From NCBI RefSeq assembly GCF_947166265.1, contig NZ_CAMVDO010000013.1:24107-88106 (forward strand): DNA of 64,000 nucleotides. Direction: 5' to 3'. Below, piece after piece: positions 24,176 through 32,711 of this stretch (position 1 is the stretch's first letter; each line of letters begins with the position of its first letter). This DNA is from an uncultured Fibrobacter sp. (lineage in GTDB: Bacteria; Fibrobacterota; Fibrobacteria; Fibrobacterales; Fibrobacteraceae). A program made the translations under genes and the position numbers. A model generated the notes under the pieces. It worked only from the letters and a program-made list of their open reading frames with translations, was not told where the DNA came from and made no database searches.

Positions 24176-25435
24176 GTGCGGAAACATCTATTTTATGGCT
24201 CGTTGCAAGCACTTAGGAACATCAAAATCGGCGTTTTCATATCTCTGGTCAATATCCTCATCCAGGGTGTTTCGGTCGTTGTACAGAATCTTATCGCTAA
24301 TAATCTCGGAATTGTCAAATTCGGATCGTTCGGAATTTTACAAAGCGACTACACTATCTTCTGCGCCCTTGCCGATTTCGGCATGGCAACGCTGATTTTG
24401 GCCTTTTTTGGGCATCGTGCCACCAAAGGGGCGCTTTTTATCAACGTCCTGCAGCTTCGGCTGTTCATGACATCCATCGCCGCACTGGGGATGGCGGTTT
24501 TCGCATGCACCGTCCGCAGGGGGAGCGACATTTTCGTAGGCGAACTGATTCTTGCGCTCGGCCTCCTTTTCCAGCACGCCTTCTTCGACTGGTACTTCAT
24601 CTGCGGAAAATTCTGGAAGAAACTGCTGATTTCAAAAATTCTCCACACCATCTCCTACTGCACCGTCATGGGAATCGCGCTCGGAGTCCTTAAGTTCGAT
24701 TCCATCCCGGCGGTGGCGCTTGCCATGGTTATAGCGGCCCTCCCCGCCTTCGGTTTCGGTGTCGGCCAGGCGTTCACCCTGAAAATTTTCCGTGCAGGCC
24801 TCCATACGGTCAGGTTTTTCAAGCTCATGTTCAAGTCGGCCTGCCCCTACGCCCTTTCGAGCCTCGCAAGCTTTGCTTACCTGCCCGTAGGACTTTACAC
24901 GGTCGACCACTTCGCCCCAAGCGAATTCCTGGGAGCCTACAATTTTTCGCACAAGCTGATTATCCTTGCCTCTGGACTCATGGTACATTTCATCTCGTCA
25001 AGCCTGATAACGCTGCACCAGACCGACAGCAAGATCCTTCACCTGCGCGACCAGGCCGTATTCACCCTTTTCATCGTAGCGGTATCATCCCCCTTCTGGC
25101 TCTTTCCGCAATACACGCTCCGCCTCATCTTCTTTGCCGCACCCTGGACACATGACGTCCTGGAAACAAGCTGCTACTGCCTGCGCATACTCGCATGTTC
25201 CCTGATTCTACAGGCCACCCGCATGGGAATGATTTCGACCATGCTCAAGGAAAAACGCACCTGGCTTTACGGAGCCATGATTACAACCGGCGGCATCATC
25301 AACATCGCCGTGTGCATCGGAGGGGCAAAAATATTCGACCCCTTCGCCATTCCCGCACTCACCCTCACGGGCGATTTGTGCCTGAGCCTTTTCCTTCTCT
25401 TCTACTTCGTGAAAAACCGAAGGCTCCGCCTATAA
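24176..25435 (+). CDS. Wzx-like oligosaccharide flippase
   Basis: 419 aa, GTG start. About 12 predicted membrane helices fill the length, beginning with IKIGVFISLVNILIQGVSVVV and LGIVKFGSFGILQSDYTIF, the opening pattern of the polysaccharide-synthesis/MATE-like flippases. It would move undecaprenyl-linked repeat units from the inner to the outer leaflet. It is the only plus-strand gene of the polysaccharide region and converges on the minus-strand cluster, which otherwise lacks a Wzx. The ribosome site is weak, so the start could be a few codons downstream. Confidence 0.85.
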   Translation: MRKHLFYGSLQALRNIKIGVFISLVNILIQGVSVVVQNLIANNLGIVKFGSFGILQSDYTIFCALADFGMATLILAFFGHRATKGALFINVLQLRLFMTSIAALGMAVFACTVRRGSDIFVGELILALGLLFQHAFFDWYFICGKFWKKLLISKILHTISYCTVMGIALGVLKFDSIPAVALAMVIAALPAFGFGVGQAFTLKIFRAGLHTVRFFKLMFKSACPYALSSLASFAYLPVGLYTVDHFAPSEFLGAYNFSHKLIILASGLMVHFISSSLITLHQTDSKILHLRDQAVFTLFIVAVSSPFWLFPQYTLRLIFFAAPWTHDVLETSCYCLRILACSLILQATRMGMISTMLKEKRTWLYGAMITTGGIINIAVCIGGAKIFDPFAIPALTLTGDLCLSLFLLFYFVKNRRLRL

Positions 25436-25447
25436 ACGCAGCCTCCA

Positions 25448-25470
25448 CTTGCCGTGAGCCTTACGGCAAG
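25448..25470. terminator. Hairpin between convergent polysaccharide genes
   Basis: CTTGCCGT and ACGGCAAG are perfect 8-base arms around a 7-base loop, placed in the 40 bases between the flippase stop and the stop of the last minus-strand gene. There is no T-tract on either side, so termination is likely but not certain. Confidence 0.5.
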
Positions 25471-25475
25471 GCCAT

Positions 25476-25802
25476 CTACATCACAAGCATAAAGGCTCCG
25501 CAAACGATAAACGCGAGGCCCATTTTCTGTTTCCGCGAAATACGCTCCTTCAGAAAGCCCGCCGACAGTACCGCCGACCACACATAAGTGAGCGACGTAA
25601 AAGGGAGCACCACGGAATAGTCCAGATACCTGAGGAGTGCAATATTCATCAGGGCCGTTACAAAGTAAAGCCCCCCACCGCCAAAGAACCAGCCATTCCT
25701 GTAGATATAGCGCACATTCAAATTGACGCACGCCTTCTTCAGTAAAAGCGAGGCAACCGCACCGAGCAAGGTCATCAGAACAAGCGACACGTAAAGCATC
25801 AT
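25476..25802 (-). CDS. SMR/EamA-type small membrane transporter, partner 2 (ArnF-like)
   Basis: 108 aa with four membrane helices (MMLYVSLVLMTLLGAVASLL, a middle pair, and MGLFIVCGAFMLV-type end). The pattern NIALLRYLDYSVVLPFTSLTYVWSAVLSAGFLKERIS is the usual SMR/EamA third helix and loop. It overlaps the upstream SMR gene by 4 bases (ATGA), so the two are made together, as ArnE and ArnF are. ArnE/F move undecaprenyl-phosphate-aminoarabinose across the inner membrane; here the cargo is unknown, but the GT2 gene just upstream suggests a lipid-phosphate sugar. Confidence 0.8.
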   Translation of the reverse strand: MMLYVSLVLMTLLGAVASLLLKKACVNLNVRYIYRNGWFFGGGGLYFVTALMNIALLRYLDYSVVLPFTSLTYVWSAVLSAGFLKERISRKQKMGLAFIVCGAFMLVM

Positions 25803-26140
25803 TCCTCATCTCCCGCCGCCACAAGGAATACCCCTGCCACAATGACTACAATCGCGATGCATTTCTGCAAGGTCACGGCTTCGCCCAGCACAAAGAATCC
25901 AAGTACGACACTCAAACCGTAATTGATGCTCAGCATGGGCTGCAACACGGAGAGTTTCCCGAAACGGTACCCTACCACCATCAAAAGCGCTCCGGCTACA
26001 TAAAGGGCGAATCCCGCCACCAGAAACAGCCAGCCGTCTTCAACGGAAAGTTTCCAAAACAGCTGCCCTAGGCACACGCACAGGGCAGAGGCAAGCATCA
26101 TCAAGATGCCCTTGCGATTTTTCTTTAGCGATTCAAGCAT
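25799..26140 (-). CDS. SMR/EamA-type small membrane transporter, partner 1 (ArnE-like)
   Basis: 113 aa, four membrane helices. ILMMLASALCVCLGQLFWKL opens the protein, and SVLQPMLSINYGLSVVLGFFVLGEAVTLQK is the family's helix-3/loop signature, ending in AIVVIVAGVFLVA. The start overlaps the GT2 stop by one base and the end overlaps the second SMR gene. A heterodimeric flippase for the sugar loaded by the GT2 is inferred. Confidence 0.8.
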   Translation of the reverse strand: MLESLKKNRKGILMMLASALCVCLGQLFWKLSVEDGWLFLVAGFALYVAGALLMVVGYRFGKLSVLQPMLSINYGLSVVLGFFVLGEAVTLQKCIAIVVIVAGVFLVAAGDEE

Positions 26141-26931
26141 TATGGATTGTAGGCCCCCACCAGATTCCTGAAGAGTATCTTGAGCAAAAGCCAGTTTCCC
26201 TTGAACGGGCTGATCTTCGTCGGTGTCTTTTCGTTCTTGGGGTAGGCCCTCGTCACGGGAATTTCACAGGCGCGGTACTTGAGCTGTGTGGCACGCACCG
26301 ACAAATAGGCCAGCAGCTCGTAGGTGTTAAAGACGTCGCGGAACGGGGCGACGCGGGCATCCTGCAAGTACCGCGTAGAGTAAGCGCGGTAGGCGTTGGT
26401 CGTATCGGTAAACCACTGGCGGGCCGTCATAGAAATCACCGGCGCATGCAACAAGCGCACCGCGACAAGGCGACTCAGGGGAGTATTGATCGCAACGCCG
26501 CCTTTCACGAAGCGGGAACCCTGAACCAGGTCGAAACCTTCTTCCAACTTTTCGATAAAGTGCGGAACGTCCTCGATGCTGTCCTTGTCGTTTCCGTCGA
26601 TAGTGATGATTCCCTTGTAGCCACGCTGGAGCGCCCACCAGAATCCCATGCGCAACTGGGCGCCCTGCTTGCCCGCACTTTTCTTGACAAGCAACGTATT
26701 GACATCCAGTGCGACAAGCACTCCCTTTTCGGTGCTACCGTCGGTACTGCCGCCATCGCAGATGACAATATCTGCGACAGCACTCACTTTTGCAGCCAGT
26801 GCCCTTTTCAGTTCGTTTAGAATACGGTTCCCTTCGTTGATGATGGGAATCAATACAACATAATCCCTTTGACGCGAATTAAATTCCTCGCATTCAAAAT
26901 CGGGCACTCCGGAAATATCCTGATACAGCAT
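26140..26931 (-). CDS. GT2 glycosyltransferase (polyprenyl-phosphate-sugar synthase type)
   Basis: 263 aa, GT-A fold. VVLIPIINEGNRI starts the nucleotide-binding half; ICDGGSTDGS and IITIDGNDKDSIEDVP carry the acidic metal/nucleotide residues; FDLVQGSRFVKGG and FTDTTNAYRAYS are the acceptor-side motifs of the DPM1/GtrB group. There is no membrane helix. Members move a sugar from a nucleotide donor to a polyprenyl phosphate at the inner face of the membrane. It is followed by two SMR genes with one-base overlap, matching the loader-then-flippase order of sugar-modification modules. Confidence 0.85.
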   Translation of the reverse strand: MLYQDISGVPDFECEEFNSRQRDYVVLIPIINEGNRILNELKRALAAKVSAVADIVICDGGSTDGSTEKGVLVALDVNTLLVKKSAGKQGAQLRMGFWWALQRGYKGIITIDGNDKDSIEDVPHFIEKLEEGFDLVQGSRFVKGGVAINTPLSRLVAVRLLHAPVISMTARQWFTDTTNAYRAYSTRYLQDARVAPFRDVFNTYELLAYLSVRATQLKYRACEIPVTRAYPKNEKTPTKISPFKGNWLLLKILFRNLVGAYNP

Positions 26932-26932
26932 C

Positions 26933-27730
26933 TTACACCATTTCCTTGACGTAAAGCATCGCCTTCCTTATTTCTTCGAGGTCATCGACTTTTCCCATCT
27001 CGATAGAGACAAAGCCCGCATACCCATTTTCCGAAAGCGTCGAGAGCAGTTCTGCGTGAATCGAACGATGCTGAATCGGCTTCAGGTACGGTTCGCTGAT
27101 ATGCACATGATTCACCAGATGAATCTTGCCGCGCAGGACATCTACGGATTCGTCGTTTGCAATCATCGTTCCCACATCCAGGTTGAGACGCACCCCTTCC
27201 GAGGCGACGTCTTCAATCAGCGAAAGGGCATCTTCCGTTCGGTTGACGAAATTCGTCCCGTATATCGCGGGGTTCGCCTCAATTCCGACAACGGTCCCGT
27301 GGGCCACGGCATAATCGCCCAGTTCCCCAAAGAAATCGACGGCTATCCGATGAGCGTTCGTAGCGTTCATTCCTTCGGGAACCGCACGGTTCTTCGGACA
27401 ACCGAACACCAGGTTCCTGCAACCGATCGCCTGGGCAAAATCAATGGCCGCTTCGGTATACTGCACCAAAGCAGCCCTTTCCTCGGCGGAACCGAAAAGG
27501 CATTCCTTGCGTCCATACCAAATCGACTGCATCGACGGTACGCAAAAACCATGCTCCCGCGACATCTTTTCGCGCCATTCCGCAGCCGCCTGCAGCTTGC
27601 CATACGGCAACTCCGGAAAAACGCGGGTCGGGGCAATTTCCAGCCCCTCGAAAGCCAATTCCTTCATCAGCGCATAGACAAAGGAATCGTTTTCAACAGC
27701 CCAGGCGATATTCGATATCGATAACCTCAA
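26933..27730 (-). CDS. TIM-barrel sugar phosphate isomerase/epimerase-like protein
   Basis: 265 aa from a TTG start at 27730. The choice rests on AAGGAG 6 bases upstream, inside the last codons of the preceding gene; the frame is open to 27778 but that part overlaps that gene. The AP-endonuclease-2/xylose-isomerase-like barrel is visible as LSISNIAW, FEGLEIAPTR, VPSMQSIWYG, CRNLVFGCPKNR, VVGIEANP (metal Glu), RLNLDVGTMI, HLVNHVHISEPYL and GFVSIEMGK. Such enzymes isomerise sugars or cyclitols with a divalent metal. A role in making a sugar precursor for the polysaccharide is inferred. Confidence 0.82.
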   Translation of the reverse strand: MRLSISNIAWAVENDSFVYALMKELAFEGLEIAPTRVFPELPYGKLQAAAEWREKMSREHGFCVPSMQSIWYGRKECLFGSAEERAALVQYTEAAIDFAQAIGCRNLVFGCPKNRAVPEGMNATNAHRIAVDFFGELGDYAVAHGTVVGIEANPAIYGTNFVNRTEDALSLIEDVASEGVRLNLDVGTMIANDESVDVLRGKIHLVNHVHISEPYLKPIQHRSIHAELLSTLSENGYAGFVSIEMGKVDDLEEIRKAMLYVKEMV

Positions 27731-27731
27731 G

Positions 27732-30700
27732 TCAATCTCCTTGCAAGATTTGCACCTTTCGAACCGTGCAGGCGCCACATGAGAACTTCACCGTATTGAT
27801 GTTGTACGTAAACCAGTTATAGTCCTGGCTTGAACGAACCAGATACTTGTGAAGTCCTTTCTTCAGGTCGAACGCATAGCCGTATTGCGATTGTTCCCTA
27901 CCCGATTCAGAAAGCAGGATCCTTGCCCCGGCAATATCCTCCGGGCTTTCAATTTCTGCGGCGACATAGTTTCCAAGCGAAACCGGATACGTCTGCGAAC
28001 CCTTAAATTGCAGGCGCCCCTCCATTCCCTGCGCCTCATCCAGAACTGCATTCCCGGCAGCATTGAACTTGTCCAGATTCGCCCAGATATACGGATTCTG
28101 TTTCAAGTCAAAAAAGTGATACGCCCCATTCGGTTCGTAACCGTTTTCCTCAAGCTCCAAGGCCACATCCCCGACAGTTCCCAATTTACGTACATAGTCT
28201 TCATAGCGTTCCGGCTTGCACCAAACAACAAAATCGCCAAGTCGTACAAGCGGCCTGTAATGGGAGTACAGGTATTCCGCAATCTTGTAATAGCGAATAT
28301 GGTGGGGAACATTCGCGACCGACTGCAGGTATTCCTTGTCGCTAAATCCCGTAATGGCGACAGGGACCTCGTGCGCCTCGATTTCCTTCAGGAACATTTC
28401 CTGCGAATAAAGATCCGTCAGGAGTCCGGGACTCTGCGCCGAATAAAACGGGCGCACCCTTTCAGTCAAGGCGTAAAGCAGGGGAACATTGGCAAAATCG
28501 AGGAACGTCTCCCGTTCCGTCAAAATCGTCGAAAGCACCGTGTTCCATTCCACTGCATATCGGCTCAAGGTATCGTCCAGCGAAAAACGATCCATACGGG
28601 GGATATCCTTCTGGATTTCGCTCCGGACAGATGCTATACTCGAAACCGCCCTGTTCGCAAAGACATTTGTCGAATCGGGTATAAAGTGATTCGGCAAGTT
28701 GCACAGCCACACGGCCACCGCGGTAAGCAAAAGCCACACCATCTTTGTCACGCCGACGGAAAGGTAATTCTTCAACAGGTGAGCGACAAAGAACAGTAGC
28801 GCAAATACACCGTAACAGAAAATTAGCGAGCCGCACCCTTGCGAATGCAAAAGCGTATGGTAGACAAAGGCACGCATCAACAGGAAAAGCCCCACTATCG
28901 AAAACAGCAGGGAAAGCGCAGCCGACATTTCCAGGTTTCTTTTCCTGAAACTTTCGATAACGACGAAATACACGATAAACGATTCCGCAAGCGGAATAAA
29001 GTAGTAGGCCGCCACAAACGAAAGACTCACTTTCATGGGCGTAAGCTGTTCAAGAGCCCAATACGGATTCGAATGCAGCGTCAATGAAATCCATTCCTTC
29101 ATTCTTGCCACGGCGTCAATCCCGTTCAAGTGGCAACAAACGAAATAGAAGCAAAGCAATGCGACACCCACCGATACGCCAGAAAGGATAAACTTGACAA
29201 ATCCCCTCCAGTCGCGACGGCACGTCAAAAGAACGCACACGCCAAAGAGGGCCGCAATGCCAAACGCAATTCCCGTATCGTACTTGTAAAACGCAAGGAG
29301 GGCTATCAGGAACCAGAACAAGAGAAACTTCGCGACGCTATTCTTACGGTACAGCCCAAAATGCAGGGGAAGCGCCACCAGGCATACATCGACAAACGAA
29401 AACGCATTCGAGTTCAACGGAAAAAGGCACACCAGCGAAAACGCAAAAAACGGTCCCCACAATTTCGAAAGGACAAAGAAGAAAGCGAGCCCACCGCAGG
29501 AATAGCAGATAAAGTCTCGGTAAGGATCGGCAAGCGCGCCCACATAGCTCCCGTGTATCACTCCATGGACAATCTTCGAGAAAACGTCGCACAGGGCATG
29601 TGCCGAAAAGTAGTCGACAACGGGAATCTTCCCCCTAGCAAGCGTATCTATGGCGCCCAGGAAATTTCCATATTCATAAAATCCCTGGTAATCCTCCAGA
29701 ATATGCGGCAGCACGTGATAATAGGAAATCTTGAAATAGGCCAACGCCACAAAGCTTAGCAGGGCGCCGGCATAAAATCCGCGCTCCGGAATTTTACGCG
29801 GAAAGAAACGGAAGTTTCCCTTCCTAAAAAACACCGAGAAGAAAAAGAGAGCCGAAATGGCATACACGCCATAAACTGGGGCAAACCCCACCATTCCCTT
29901 TTCAAGCAGGGTAAACACCAGTTCAGCGCCCAGGCAATATACCAGCGGGAAAAACACACAGAATTCAAGTAAGCCCGCATCTATTCTTTTCTTCTGTAAA
30001 AATGCAAGGAGCGCAAAGACCATCGCTCCACTCAACACGACCGGAACCGGCAACAGCAGCGACAAGGTTACCGAAACAAAGATGAACGTGACAAATGCCC
30101 GGTAAACATCGCAAGACGATTTCCTTGCAAAATACAGAACGTACAAAAACGCAAACAGGAAGAGGAACAGCACCGATACATCGGACAGCACGAAGCCAAA
30201 CCTTTCGGCATATTTCTCGAACCAAACCGAATGAGCGGCAAGAACGGGAACCGCAAATTTCGAATAAAGGGTAGTAACCGCAAGAACTCCCCCAAAGGCA
30301 GCGATAACGCAGACCTTTCCAAGACCGTGCGCAGAAATTTTTTCCAGTACGCTCTCCCACACGCTCTCGCAAAGTGGTCCCGCCCTTGGGCATTTCGAAA
30401 AATCCGGTCTACGGCATGAGAACGCCACCAAAAGCCACTGCCACCCAAAACAGGCAACGGCAACGACATTTGCCACAATGTTGCATACCGGCGACCCCTC
30501 GCGCAACGCGTATGCCGCTAACAGGGCCAAGAAAGAAATTCCCCACGACACCCTGGAATGCAGAAGACGCCTTCCCTTCAGCAGCAAAGAAACGACCACC
30601 GAAAAAACAACACAAAGGAGCGGAAAGTAAACCAGGTAAAGCCTGTAAAAATTGGAAACGCGCTTCGCCGGATCAATTCCCGCAAGCGACGCCTCGCAAA

Positions 30701-30845
30701 AAGAACGGTCCCAGGACATTATCCCTATTCCCGAAAGCGGATCGTAAAAGAACAGCACGGACAAAGCCATCAGAAAAGCGACGGCCACCGACTGCACCGA
30801 AAGCGAACGCATCGAAACCAGGGAAACGATCTTCTGACGAATCAC
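27732..30845 (-). CDS. Very large polytopic membrane protein, GT-C glycosyltransferase-like
   Basis: 1037 aa. The first ~700 residues contain many hydrophobic helices (roughly 15 or more). A ~300-residue soluble region follows (from about FIPDSTNVFANRAV), probably periplasmic. A conserved-looking polar loop YQGFYEYGNFLGAIDTLARG and VDYFSAHALCD lies between helices in the middle, where GT-C enzymes keep their acidic catalytic loop. No exact GT-C motif can be claimed. It overlaps the upstream SDR gene by 4 bases and leaves one base before the isomerase. Transfer of a polyprenyl-linked sugar to the growing glycan outside the membrane is inferred from the nearby GT2-SMR pair. Arg/Cys-rich antisense frames here are shadows. 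Confidence 0.85.
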   Translation of the reverse strand: MIRQKIVSLVSMRSLSVQSVAVAFLMALSVLFFYDPLSGIGIMSWDRSFCEASLAGIDPAKRVSNFYRLYLVYFPLLCVVFSVVVSLLLKGRRLLHSRVSWGISFLALLAAYALREGSPVCNIVANVVAVACFGWQWLLVAFSCRRPDFSKCPRAGPLCESVWESVLEKISAHGLGKVCVIAAFGGVLAVTTLYSKFAVPVLAAHSVWFEKYAERFGFVLSDVSVLFLFLFAFLYVLYFARKSSCDVYRAFVTFIFVSVTLSLLLPVPVVLSGAMVFALLAFLQKKRIDAGLLEFCVFFPLVYCLGAELVFTLLEKGMVGFAPVYGVYAISALFFFSVFFRKGNFRFFPRKIPERGFYAGALLSFVALAYFKISYYHVLPHILEDYQGFYEYGNFLGAIDTLARGKIPVVDYFSAHALCDVFSKIVHGVIHGSYVGALADPYRDFICYSCGGLAFFFVLSKLWGPFFAFSLVCLFPLNSNAFSFVDVCLVALPLHFGLYRKNSVAKFLLFWFLIALLAFYKYDTGIAFGIAALFGVCVLLTCRRDWRGFVKFILSGVSVGVALLCFYFVCCHLNGIDAVARMKEWISLTLHSNPYWALEQLTPMKVSLSFVAAYYFIPLAESFIVYFVVIESFRKRNLEMSAALSLLFSIVGLFLLMRAFVYHTLLHSQGCGSLIFCYGVFALLFFVAHLLKNYLSVGVTKMVWLLLTAVAVWLCNLPNHFIPDSTNVFANRAVSSIASVRSEIQKDIPRMDRFSLDDTLSRYAVEWNTVLSTILTERETFLDFANVPLLYALTERVRPFYSAQSPGLLTDLYSQEMFLKEIEAHEVPVAITGFSDKEYLQSVANVPHHIRYYKIAEYLYSHYRPLVRLGDFVVWCKPERYEDYVRKLGTVGDVALELEENGYEPNGAYHFFDLKQNPYIWANLDKFNAAGNAVLDEAQGMEGRLQFKGSQTYPVSLGNYVAAEIESPEDIAGARILLSESGREQSQYGYAFDLKKGLHKYLVRSSQDYNWFTYNINTVKFSCGACTVRKVQILQGD

Positions 30846-31771
30846 CGACCCGTTCCCTCTACAAAATTCCGAATCTGCTCCATGACCGACATCTTGTTCT
30901 CAATGTATCCGGCACATCCGCCAAAAAGATCCGCATGAACGGTCCTGTAATCGTAATTCGCGGGAACACCGTTCAGTTCGTTCACAAACGGCTTTCCCGT
31001 GATGAACTTGTGCAGCTCCCCTGCCGAAACAGGTTCCGTCGCCGGGTGCCACAGGGTAATCCCCGAATCCAGGGCCTTTTCTATATCGCCCCAAAGACGC
31101 GCCAAGTTGTAGAACTGGTAACTAGCCCTGCTATCGGTAAAGTTCAGTGCGCTAAAACCAAGTTCCAGGAATTTCCCTTTCAGTGTAGAGCGTTCCTCGT
31201 CCGAAAGCGGCTTCACCTTGAAAAATCCGTTATCCTGCAAGGCATAGTATTCCTTCAGGGCACTTTCGCGCAACGAAAGTTCCTCGAACTTTTCCCTTTT
31301 CAGCATCGAGGGAATCACGTTGATCAGATCAAAGACAAAATTCTTCTTGATATTCTTTCCGAATAAACCCGGAAGCCTTATAATCAAGGCATCACGATAG
31401 TTCTCGCGAACCCACGTTTCCAGCCGGTAACGGTTATAGCCGTAAGCGTTCAGGCCCTCCGTTTCTATTTCGCTGTTCTCGTCTACCTTCACGGGGTTCT
31501 TGAACACGTCAATCGTCGAAATCAGCACCAGGCGTTTCGGCCGTATCCGCTCGATATTGTTTTGTGCTTCCAGCACCAGGTCGTAATCCCGCTCCGGGTT
31601 CGCGTTCGCCAAGAACTTTTCGGCACGCATTCCCGCATACACAAGCAAGTCGGGGCAAGTTCCGAAAGAATCCTGGATGTTCCTGGTGTTGTAGGCCGCG
31701 TCAAAGTCGCCCGACGAATAGATGTTGCTCCCGACAAAACCGGTATAGCCGACAATAGCCCTCTTCATCAT
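30842..31771 (-). CDS. NAD-dependent epimerase/reductase-like protein (SDR)
   Basis: 309 aa. Rossmann GYTGFVGSN (G8, G11, G14) at the N-terminus, LVLISTIDVF as the strand-4 region and NAYGYNRYRLETW where the YxxxK site is expected. The lysine position is Arg whether Y110 or Y112 is taken as the tyrosine, so the catalytic lysine appears replaced. RLPGLFGKNIKKNF follows. Extended SDRs modify nucleotide sugars. The altered active site means a reductase or regulatory role is possible. It starts 10 bases after the GT2 gene and overlaps the GT-C-like gene by 4 bases. Confidence 0.82.
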   Translation of the reverse strand: MMKRAIVGYTGFVGSNIYSSGDFDAAYNTRNIQDSFGTCPDLLVYAGMRAEKFLANANPERDYDLVLEAQNNIERIRPKRLVLISTIDVFKNPVKVDENSEIETEGLNAYGYNRYRLETWVRENYRDALIIRLPGLFGKNIKKNFVFDLINVIPSMLKREKFEELSLRESALKEYYALQDNGFFKVKPLSDEERSTLKGKFLELGFSALNFTDSRASYQFYNLARLWGDIEKALDSGITLWHPATEPVSAGELHKFITGKPFVNELNGVPANYDYRTVHADLFGGCAGYIENKMSVMEQIRNFVEGTGR

Positions 31772-31781
31772 TTCAACACCC

Positions 31782-32711
31782 CTAGGTCAGTTTCTCGATG
31801 CTTTCGAAATTGTAGGTCTTGCGCTTGAAAATCAGGTCCACGATAATCTGCAAGTACTTGATGATTACCGTTAGGACACTGAACAGGCCAAAGAACGCGA
31901 ACGAAAGGAACAATATCGTGGTCGTCCAGCCTTCGACCGGATTTTGCGTCAAGTAAATCACAACCGAATAGGTAACCATCGATATGGCAATACACATCAT
32001 GATGACCGCCATGTATATCGAAAAGCTGTAGCCCACGTCCGTAAAAAGAATCAGCGAGTTAATGGCAAGGCCACGCTTATAGCGCCTCTCCCCCCTGTCG
32101 ACCTTTCTGCAAGACTCCGTCCGCGTATACGAAAGCCGTGCCGTGCGAAGCCCGCTGCTTGCATAAATCGCCTTGCGGTAGGGAATCGTCTTGCTCATGC
32201 TGCTTATACGGTTAATGGTACGGCGGCTCAGGATACGCACCGTCTCTGTCGAAATCTTCTGCGGATAATTCGAGAAGTCGTTGAACAACTTGTAGAACGC
32301 CTTCGAGAAAAGTCCGTTTCCCCTGTCAGGCGTAAGGCTCACGATATCGAAACCTTCCTGCGTCTTGTAGTACAGTTCCATTATCCTCGACGGTTCATAA
32401 TCCACGTCGACCGAATCGAATTCAAATACGAAATCCCCGATCGACAAGTCTACGCCCGCGTTCATGGAAAGTTCGATTCCGTGGAAATAGCTCATGTTCA
32501 GGGCGGATATACTGACCGACGAACCGGACTTGCAGAATTCCCTGATTCTTGCAAGACTTCCATCCGATGAAAAATCGTTCACGCAAATGATTTCCGAATG
32601 TTCGAAATGCTCTTCAAGGACTCCGGTCAGCATCGAAAGGAATTCAAAGACCTGCGCCTCGTCGTTACGCACGTACACGACCGCCGAAACAAAATTTTTT
32701 TCTTTAGCCAT
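31782..32711 (-). CDS. Membrane-anchored GT2 glycosyltransferase
   Basis: 309 aa. GT-A core with VSAVVYVRNDEAQ, the nucleotide-binding ICVNDFSSDGSL, and FEFDSVDVDYEP in place of the common DxD. Two C-terminal membrane helices (SFSIYMAVIMMCIAISMVTYSVVIYL and ILFLSFAFFGLFSVLTVIIKYL) give a GtrB/DPM1-like topology. It probably adds a sugar to a lipid carrier at the inner membrane. It overlaps the FAD oxidoreductase gene by 8 bases. Confidence 0.85.
   Translation of the reverse strand: MAKEKNFVSAVVYVRNDEAQVFEFLSMLTGVLEEHFEHSEIICVNDFSSDGSLARIREFCKSGSSVSISALNMSYFHGIELSMNAGVDLSIGDFVFEFDSVDVDYEPSRIMELYYKTQEGFDIVSLTPDRGNGLFSKAFYKLFNDFSNYPQKISTETVRILSRRTINRISSMSKTIPYRKAIYASSGLRTARLSYTRTESCRKVDRGERRYKRGLAINSLILFTDVGYSFSIYMAVIMMCIAISMVTYSVVIYLTQNPVEGWTTTILFLSFAFFGLFSVLTVIIKYLQIIVDLIFKRKTYNFESIEKLT

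Noticed and set aside
26933..27778. Longer isomerase starting at 27778
   Set aside because: The extra codons overlap the preceding gene's coding region. The TTG at 27730 has AAGGAG at the right distance.
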